Assembly: GCF_006346335.1 (NCBI RefSeq)
Contig: NZ_VDMC01000001.1
Span: 186,001-250,000 of the forward strand
DNA from: Aequorivita sinensis
GTDB taxonomy: Bacteria > Bacteroidota > Bacteroidia > Flavobacteriales > Flavobacteriaceae
Direction: 5' to 3'
DNA length: 64,000 nt
Shown here: piece after piece, positions 35,858-43,300 of the stretch
Position numbering within the stretch: position 1 is the stretch's first letter
How the letters are laid out: each line of letters starts with the position of its first letter
Made by a program: the position numbers and the translations under genes
The notes under the pieces: generated by a model
Databases searched by the model: none
What the model was told of the DNA's origin: nothing
The model's input: only the letters and a program-made list of their open reading frames with translations

Positions 35858-37281
35858 ATTAACTACTTTTTAGCAGTAATAAATGGCACATTTAATGTTA
35901 CACAAGCTACCGTGGTTCAACTAGATGGGAAAATTATTGTGGTTGGACAAGCTGGGGAACAATCAACTTACATTGCGGTGGCTACGCGTTTTAATACAGA
36001 CGGATCAATCGACACTACTTTTGGAGAGGATGGAAATGTACTTATGCCTATATGTAGTATGAAATCATTCGCTACAGATGTAGCCCTTCAAGCAGATGGA
36101 AAAATCGTTATGAGCGGATACACTTGGGATAATGTTACAGGTGATATTTTTTCACTTCGCCTAAACACCGATGGAACTTTCGACAACTCTTTTGGATCAA
36201 ATTGAGTTGCACTTGTTGATAATGGATCTGATGTATCAAAGGCTGTAACTATACAAGATGATGGTAAAATATTGGTAGGTGTATATTCTAATGACAATTT
36301 CACAGTTGCCCGATTTAATACTGATGGTACCTTAGATTCCACATTCGGCTCTAATGGATGGTCCACTACAACTTTTCCTAATGCCCCAAGTTATGTGAAA
36401 GATGTAAAAGTTCAAGCCGATGGAAAAATTGTACTTGGTGGTTTTTTGATAAACAATCAAAACACTTTTGAAATGGCACCTGCTAGATAAACAGTGATGG
36501 TAGGATTGATAATAGGTTTAAAACCGATGGAATGGTTTCGTTCAATATTGGGAATGGAAACGATTTTAGTGAAGCGCTTGCTATACAAGACGATGGAAAA
36601 ATTCTTTTAAGAGGACATAAGTGGATCAGTAATATAGGACTTAAACACGATTTAGCAGTTGTTCGTCTAAATGAAGACGGAACCTTTGACAATACTTATG
36701 GAGATAACGGTGTAACTACGGCTCGTTTAGAAGATGGTCCAAATTATTCAGACGATATTGTTTTACAAGACGACGGAAAAGTAATCATTGCTGGATATTC
36801 TGTTCGTGAAACTGAATATAATCTTGCAATGGCACGTTTTGACACTAATGGAAACTTAGACAGTACTTTCGGAGTTGATGGTATGGTAAGTACAGATTTC
36901 AATCAGCGTGAAGATTACGGTACAGCAATCACACTTCAGCCAGACAATAAAATTATTCTTGCTGGTTACTCTTACGCTCCAACAGGAGGTTCTGAATTAA
37001 TCGTTGTACGTTACGACAACGTAGTTTTAGGTACTGAAGATTTTCAAAATGTTAAATTCAACTTATTTCCTAACCCAGCAAACAGCCAAATTACTGTTCA
37101 GTTAAGCGATGCTTCTACAAGCTACAAACTGGAAATCTACGACGTTTCAGGTAAAAAAGTTTACGCTTCAGAAATCCAAAATACAGCCAACATTAATGTT
37201 TCAGATTTTGCTTCTGGAGCATGTTTAGTGAAACTAACTTCTGACAACAACTCAAGCGTTGTTCGATTTGTTAAGCAATAA
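35858..37281 (+). pseudogene. Decayed T9SS delta-60 repeat protein
   Basis: About 475 codons of tandem delta-60 repeats (unit: Q-DGKI...G......RFNTDG..D..FG.nG), at least seven copies, ending in a T9SS type A sorting domain (FNLFPNPANSQITVQL ... VSDFASGACLVKLTSDN). The gene is broken in three ways. It has no N-terminus: no signal peptide and no ATG before the first repeat. A TGA at 36203 interrupts the frame where a glycine (GGA) is expected in FGSNG-VALVDNG. A single-base loss near 36488 shifts the frame: AGA-TA-AACAGT stands where a codon triplet R-F-N is expected. The intact gene would have coded for a secreted repeat protein carried by the type IX system. Sequencing errors could explain the last two faults but not the first. 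Confidence 0.8.
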
Positions 37282-37286
37282 TATTT

Positions 37287-37404
37287 AAAAAGGACCTAGG
37301 ACTAAAAAACGTAGGACATAAGACAGCGTAGATTTCAAAAAGGTTTTATTAATGTAAATCCATTTTGTCCTACGTCTTAAGTCCTATTGTCTTAAGTCCT
37401 TTTT
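37287..37404. repeat. Long hairpin made of tandem GTCTTAAGTCCT units
   Basis: Outer arms AAAAAGGAC (37287-37295) and GTCCTTTTT (37396-37404) and inner arms ACGTAGGACA (37309-37318) and TGTCCTACGT (37366-37375) pair perfectly. The right side carries two tandem copies of GTCTTAAGTCCT (37374-37385, 37389-37400). It fills the space between the broken delta-60 gene and pbpC and, being A/T-ended on both sides, could end transcription in both directions. It looks like a dispersed intergenic repeat rather than a simple terminator. Confidence 0.7.
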
Positions 37405-37408
37405 TTAT

Positions 37409-39790
37409 TCATTGAAGTGTTTTAATTTGGATCCCCTCTTTCAACTCATTTCCTTCACTATCCACAACTGTTAGAATATAATTTCCTGGTTTTGGGGAAA
37501 TAGCCAACTCGTGAAACGTTTCCGTTTTCCCGATATATTCTGAATCTAAATACCAATAAACTATATTTTCTGATGATCGGTGCGCAAGCTTAAAAATTAC
37601 TTCGTTCACATTTTCATCAAAATTCTTCGGAAGCAACACTGTTTCATTTTTCTTTGGATATATAAAAGCCATCAACTTTTCACCATCCTGTCTACAATTA
37701 GGCGCAAAAGGCGGCAAAGGATGATATTCTGGATGAAGAGACGCGTAAAAATATTCCATAACCGGCGGTAGCACAAACCAATTCTTTTGAACCATTTCTG
37801 AAAGGGAATAACACGAAGAATTAACCCGATAATTTTCCGAAGCATTTAAAAATACGGTTTGATGATACGGACAAGCTTCGGTTCTTGCACCGTTTTTCGA
37901 AATCCATTCCTTCTTTATTTCGTCGCAAAAAAGTCCAGCGAGATGACCGCTTTTTGCACAAACTTCAACTTCAACCAGTTCGTCATACGGAATATTAAAC
38001 CACCCGCTTTGTGGCAAAACATTCAAAACATCAAACAAAATGGGAGCTGCAGCTTGAATTCCAGTTAAACCCGGTCGTCCTTCGCCATCGGCATTTCCCA
38101 CCCAAACGCCTATTGCGTAATTTGGCGTAACCCCAACGGCCCACGCGTCTTTAAAACCGTAACTCGTTCCTGTTTTCCAAGCGAGTGGTTGACTGCTTGT
38201 AAAAAACTCCCAATTTTCTTCACCACTCGGACGGTTCACTTTTTGCATTGCATCGAAAGTTTCATAAATTGCTCCCGCATTCCAAACCCAAGGATTTTGC
38301 TGAATTTTTCCGAAGTCAATTTCCTCGTGATCTTTCACATAAACTGGTTCCACAAATTCATTTTTTCGGTATTCGCTGGAAGAAGTGTTGAAGAAATTTA
38401 AAGTTGAAGCCATCCCCGCATACGCTTTTGTAATATCCCATAAGCTGCTTTCCGCGCCGCCCAAAATCATAGACAAACCATAATAATCTGCAGGTTTATC
38501 GACTGACTTTTGATTCATTTTTCCAAGAATATTATAGAACCGCTGTAAACCGAAATCGCGTAACATCCGCACCGCTGGAATATTTAGCGAACGAGAAAGA
38601 GCAACGCTAGCGGGCACGGCGCCGTTAAATTGCTTGTCGAAATTTTCAGGTGTATATCCATTCACTGAAGTAGGAACATCAGCCACCAAAGTATTCGGAA
38701 GAATCTCCCCAGCATCTAGCATTGAAGCAAAAAGAAAAGGCTTTAGAATACTCCCCGTGCTTCGCGGTTTTTCAATAACATCTACATAGTTGTTGTGTTC
38801 TTTTGTTGTAGGTGAATTCCCCACATACCCCAAAACTTCGCGTGTATTTACATCCATCACCAACACCGCAACATTGTGAATTTGATTCTGACTCAACAAA
38901 AAATTATGCTCTTTTACAATATTATTTAGCTTTTGTTGAAGTGAAAAATCAATGGTTGTTTCAATTCGTTTTCCTGGATGCTCCTTTCGAATTTTTTCAG
39001 TTAAATGAGGTGCAAATTCCGGCAAAGACAACGGTTTTCCGGGTAGGTTTTCATCCAAAGCCAATTGATACGTGGTTTCATCAATCACTCCATTTTTGAA
39101 AAGTTTCAATAATAAAGCATCTCTTTTCTTCTTTAAAATTTCTTCGTTTTTCCCGGGAAAAATAAGTGAGGGCGCATTTGGAAGTACCGCTAAAGCAGCA
39201 GATTGCCCCCAACTCAATTCGCTCGCAGGAATCCCGAAATAGCGCCAGGACGCAGTTTCCAATCCAACCACATTTCCGCCAAAAGGCGCGTACGAAGCGT
39301 ATAAATTCAAAATTGATTTTTTCTTAAAACCTGCTTCCAAACGCGTGGCTTGAAAAATTTCAATTAATTTTTCAAAATAAGTTCTTTCTTTATTTTGTCG
39401 GGAAAGACGGATAACTTGTTGGGTAATTGTACTCCCGCCGCGACGGGAATCGGTAGTAAGATTATTCCAAAGTGCTTTTGAAATAGAAATTGGATTGAAG
39501 CCGGGATGCCAATAGAAATATTCGTCTTCAAAATAAAGAATACATTTTTCAAACCGTTCCGGCACCGAATCCATTTGTGGAAATCGCCATTGGCCATCGT
39601 CTGCAATTCGTGCGCCCAGCATTTGCCCGCTGCTGCTTTCGGCTACGGTTGCGGTGGGAACCTCAAATAATGGCGAGGGAAGGCAGAAGAGCCAAACCAC
39701 CAATAAAACTAGCGCGATACTGAGTTTTATTTTGTGAGTTTTAAAATGCTTTTTTAAAGTTGTTCTTTTCAATTTAATTCCTAAAGTCAA
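37409..39790 (-). CDS. pbpC: Penicillin-binding protein 1C
   Basis: A 793-residue bifunctional murein synthase. One transmembrane helix (about residues 22-38) precedes the glycosyltransferase domain with the catalytic glutamate region FEDEYFYWHPGFNP (87-100) and RRGGSTITQQ (116-125). The transpeptidase domain shows SxxK in STGSILKP, SRSLN and KTGTS. The C-terminal BiPBP_C (MG-like) domain is present. The start is a TTG (39790), preceded directly by an in-frame TAA, as no early ATG exists; a second TTG lies six codons on. It is encoded near an alpha-2-macroglobulin, the usual partner of PBP1C. GC content appears raised here compared with the surroundings. Confidence 0.92.
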   Translation of the reverse strand: MTLGIKLKRTTLKKHFKTHKIKLSIALVLLVVWLFCLPSPLFEVPTATVAESSSGQMLGARIADDGQWRFPQMDSVPERFEKCILYFEDEYFYWHPGFNPISISKALWNNLTTDSRRGGSTITQQVIRLSRQNKERTYFEKLIEIFQATRLEAGFKKKSILNLYASYAPFGGNVVGLETASWRYFGIPASELSWGQSAALAVLPNAPSLIFPGKNEEILKKKRDALLLKLFKNGVIDETTYQLALDENLPGKPLSLPEFAPHLTEKIRKEHPGKRIETTIDFSLQQKLNNIVKEHNFLLSQNQIHNVAVLVMDVNTREVLGYVGNSPTTKEHNNYVDVIEKPRSTGSILKPFLFASMLDAGEILPNTLVADVPTSVNGYTPENFDKQFNGAVPASVALSRSLNIPAVRMLRDFGLQRFYNILGKMNQKSVDKPADYYGLSMILGGAESSLWDITKAYAGMASTLNFFNTSSSEYRKNEFVEPVYVKDHEEIDFGKIQQNPWVWNAGAIYETFDAMQKVNRPSGEENWEFFTSSQPLAWKTGTSYGFKDAWAVGVTPNYAIGVWVGNADGEGRPGLTGIQAAAPILFDVLNVLPQSGWFNIPYDELVEVEVCAKSGHLAGLFCDEIKKEWISKNGARTEACPYHQTVFLNASENYRVNSSCYSLSEMVQKNWFVLPPVMEYFYASLHPEYHPLPPFAPNCRQDGEKLMAFIYPKKNETVLLPKNFDENVNEVIFKLAHRSSENIVYWYLDSEYIGKTETFHELAISPKPGNYILTVVDSEGNELKEGIQIKTLQ

Positions 39791-39804
39791 TTATGTAGAC
39801 TAAT

Positions 39805-39860
39805 GTCAGTCTGAGCTTGTCGAAGACCCGTGTGTTGCGCTTCGACAAGCTCAGCGTGAC
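39805..39860. repeat. First inverted pair of the GAGCTTGTCGAAG repeat
   Basis: GTCAGTCTGAGCTTGTCGAAG (39805-39825) and its reverse complement at 39840-39860 (19 of 21 positions match) form a hairpin with a 14-base loop upstream of pbpC. The unit belongs to a dispersed intergenic repeat often seen in Bacteroidota. This pair has T in the variable core position (GAGCTTG). Confidence 0.85.
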
Positions 39861-39894
39861 ATTTATATTTCAATTTATCATGAGGTTTTCGAGT

Positions 39895-40275
39895 GTCAGT
39901 CTGAGCCTGTCGAAGACGGGTTTCTCTTATCAGGATGCCCATATTCAGTATAATTTTTTGAAAATTCTATTAAATCTTGCCAATTCTCTTCAATCAATGC
40001 AGTTTTCTTTCTTCGTGACCAGCCTTTTATCTGTTTTTCAACCTTTATTGCTTCCGTTGGATTTGTACATTGTAAGTGCCATTTTAGCACTACTGGTCTC
40101 CTTTTAAAAGTATAGCAATCTTTTTTTATTCCTTCATTATGCTGCACAAGTCTGCGTTCTAAATCATTTGTCATTCCTGTGTAATAGGAATTATCAGAGC
40201 ATTGAAGGATATATGTGAAATAGAATTTCATATATTTTAATTAATCATAAAACGCTTCGACAGGCTCAGCATGAC
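39895..40275. mobile_element. Putative repeat-bounded unit carrying a GIY-YIG gene
   Basis: The GIY-YIG gene is enclosed by a second inverted pair of the same repeat: GTCAGTCTGAGCCTGTCGAAG at 39895-39915 and its inverse at 40255-40275, differing at only two adjacent bases. Both copies of this pair carry GAGCCTG, whereas the neighbouring pair at 39805-39860 has GAGCTTG, so the two copies bracket the gene as one matched set. The unit lies between pbpC and the alpha-2-macroglobulin gene, which are usually neighbours. Whether the unit moves is not shown. Confidence 0.4.
39896..40231 (-). CDS. GIY-YIG (UPF0213/URI-type) small nuclease
   Basis: A 111-residue single-domain GIY-YIG nuclease. The GIY part is read in FTYILQCSDNSYYTG (about residues 5-19; YTG in place of YIG, usual in this subfamily), the conserved arginine in TNDLERRLVQHNEG, and the family lysine-rich end EKQIKGWSRRKK. 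The catalytic glutamate is expected in EAIKVEKQI. The last residues, SSTGSD, and the stop codon are encoded by a repeat copy, so the gene ends inside the dispersed repeat. Such single-domain proteins are numerous in Bacteroidota; their targets are unknown. Confidence 0.9.
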   Translation of the reverse strand: MKFYFTYILQCSDNSYYTGMTNDLERRLVQHNEGIKKDCYTFKRRPVVLKWHLQCTNPTEAIKVEKQIKGWSRRKKTALIEENWQDLIEFSKNYTEYGHPDKRNPSSTGSD

Positions 40276-40306
40276 ACGGTTATTTTTCATTGGCATTTAG
40301 AAAAAA

Positions 40307-43300
40307 TCACAATTCAATAGTCACCCACATCCCTTTGTTCCTCGCATAATAAGAATTGTCATACATAGCTTCAACCTGTGTTCCCGGCAAATAATACGTT
40401 CCTAAATAGGACGCATTTAGCTTCACGGTGAACGTCTTCGTTTGATTGCTTTTTAAATCAAAGAAAAAATTCACGCGGTCGTCGCGAATGTCTGTGTATC
40501 GTGCGTTTCCAGTTGCGCCACCGCCCAATTCTGAAAAACTAGTGTTTACAACTTCCCAACCGCTTGGGAAGATTTTCGCCAAAGCCACATTGTTTATCCA
40601 ATCTCCCGAAGTATTGGTAACACTTACTTTGGCGATTATTTCGGTTCCTTGTCGCAATTTCGTTACGTCGATTGCTTTTCCATCACCTCCCAAATATTCA
40701 GATTTTATGGAGAGATTACGTCTTTCGGCAAGTTCTTTTCCTAGTGGAAGTTTTCCTCGTTGCGAAAGCGTAACGTAAACAATATTCCCTTTTTTATTGG
40801 TTACTGAAACTGAATTACTTCCCATCACAAACGACAGATCTCGCTGCGCAATGGCTCGATCAGTTTCTAATTCAACCGATTTTCCGCCATTTGTAAATGT
40901 GAGTTCCATCGCTTTACCGCCATTCTTTTCAACCATTTTCGCCATCGTCATTAAGGCATACGAAGTTTCCTGTGTGCTGTACCAATTTCTGGATGAGAGA
41001 TCTTTCGCTACTGAAATTGCCAATTCACGTTGTTTCGGATCGCCTAATAAAACCATAGTTTCCAAAGCCATTACGCGATTTCTAAACGGAGATCCGTAGG
41101 TATAATTGTCAGATTTTTGAGGGACAAAATTAATATTTGCCGTTTTTGCAATTTGCTCGGCAACGTTTTTCTTTCCAGCCAAAGCATAAGCTGCAGCCAG
41201 TCGCCATTTTGCATCATTGCTCAATTCTTTGCTTTCGCGAAGTCTATTCATTGCTGCCAATTCTGGTTTTCCGGCCAATGCTAAGGTGTAAAGTCTGTAA
41301 GCCTGTGTTAAACTTGAATTGTACACCGCATAACTATTTCGCCATTGGCGCGCCATGTTTTGTTGGTACAGCAACCAATTGCTCATAAAGCTTATGGGCA
41401 AAGCGTAGCCTTTTTGCTTCGCTTCAAGCATAAAATGCCCCGCATAAGTTGTGCTCCACTCATCTGCTTCGCGCTCGCCGGGCCAATATGAAAGTCCGCC
41501 GTTAGAAAGTTGAAATCTACCCAAACGCGCAATAGTTGCTTTTACATTTTTTTCAATTACTTGCTTTTTGTCGAAAGTAATATCGAAAACATCTGCTAAA
41601 TACAGCTGCGGAAATGCAGAAGAAGTACTCTGTTCCAAACATCCGTAGGGATAGTTGATTAAAAACTCCAGACGTTTGCCGAAATCCATCGGTGGCAATG
41701 TTGAAAATTCAAGCGTCGCGGCATTGCTTCCGGGCACGCCGAAAGTTTCAAAATTTATAGTTTGTGAGCCATTTTCAGCAATAGTGAATTGCGTAGATTT
41801 TTGCGAAATCGGGTTTGGGTTCTCCACATCAATTTCAACTTTGTAGCTCGCTTTTTCACCGTTGCCCGAAGCGGTTACTTCTATAGTTTGAACCGCATCT
41901 GTCACGTTGAGCGCAGCCGAAACATCGAATTCAAAATTCACAATTTGTTCTCCCGGCCCGTTGAAAGTAACAGTTTTTGAAGCTCCATTTTTCGGTTTCA
42001 AAGCATCACCGGTTTTTACTGTAATCGTGGCGGTTTTCACTTTATTTTCCATTGCGAAAACGGTAACTGGCAGCACAACCGTTTCGCCCGGGGATAATTT
42101 CCGCGGAAGCGAGGCCAACACCATTAAAGGCGTACGGACGGGTGTGGTTTTTTCAGCACTGCCGTAAGCGCTTTTAGTTTTATCGCCCGCAATTACCATT
42201 GTGCGAACAGAACCTACATAATTTGGCATCATTATATTGTGCGATGCAGTTTTGCCAGCCGCAAGTTCAAACGGGCCGAGGTATTTTACAACGGGTTTAA
42301 ATCTGTCGGCTTTTCGGTTTTTTGCACCCAAAGCCGCATCGCCACCCCCGATTGCGTAAATATTATCCACACTGCCCGAATAGGCGCCAATTACGTAATC
42401 GAACATATCAAAAGTTTTCACACCCAAAGCTTCGCGACTGTAAAAACTTTCGTGAATATTGGGGGTTGCAAATCGTGTTAAATCCAGCAAACCTTCGTCA
42501 ACAACAGCCAAAGTATAAGTCATAGGTTTGCCTTTTTCTTCTGAAACTTCTACGGTGAAATTTTCTTCAGGTTTCAGCACATTCGGCATCGTGATTTTTG
42601 GTTGTAAAACGGTTGAAGGGTCTTCCACCAATAGCGGAATAACACCGTAAAGTCTCATCGGCAAATCATTCTTAGTTTGATTGTGTGGCTGCAGCAGCGA
42701 AATATTCACATAAATATTCGGCGCCATTTCCTTCGTGATTTTTATCGCGGCTTTGGTTTCGCCCTTTTTGGTTTCAATCCAATGCGTTGCCAAAACTTCG
42801 GTGCCATTTTCCACACTAATTAAGGCGCGACCGTCGCTACCGGAAGGGAAAGTTATAAAAGCTTCTTCACCTACATTATACTTATCTTTATCTGCTGAAA
42901 AGACTAACATTTTCGCACTTTCCGCATCGCCATCACTTGGGCGTTGTGACCAATTTCTGTAGAAATAAGTGATGCGTCCCGTTGCGTGGCCAGATTGTTT
43001 ATCGATTACCCGAATTAAATAACGTCCGCTTTCCTCTTCGGGAATATTTACAGTGAATTTTCCCTTGCCGCTGCCATCAGTTTTTAGGGTGAAATCTTTT
43101 ACGGGGCTGTGAACAGTTGAATTTTCATATGTTGAAAGATTGTCTCTTCCACGGTTCCACCACCAACGCCATTCAATTTGAAAAACTTTTACTTGCAACT
43201 CCCGATTAGCCGTAGCTTGTCCTTTAGTATCTACGGAAACCACATCAAAAGTTGTGTTTTCATCTGTAAAATAAGAGCCGTAGCGACCGGCTTCGGGAGA

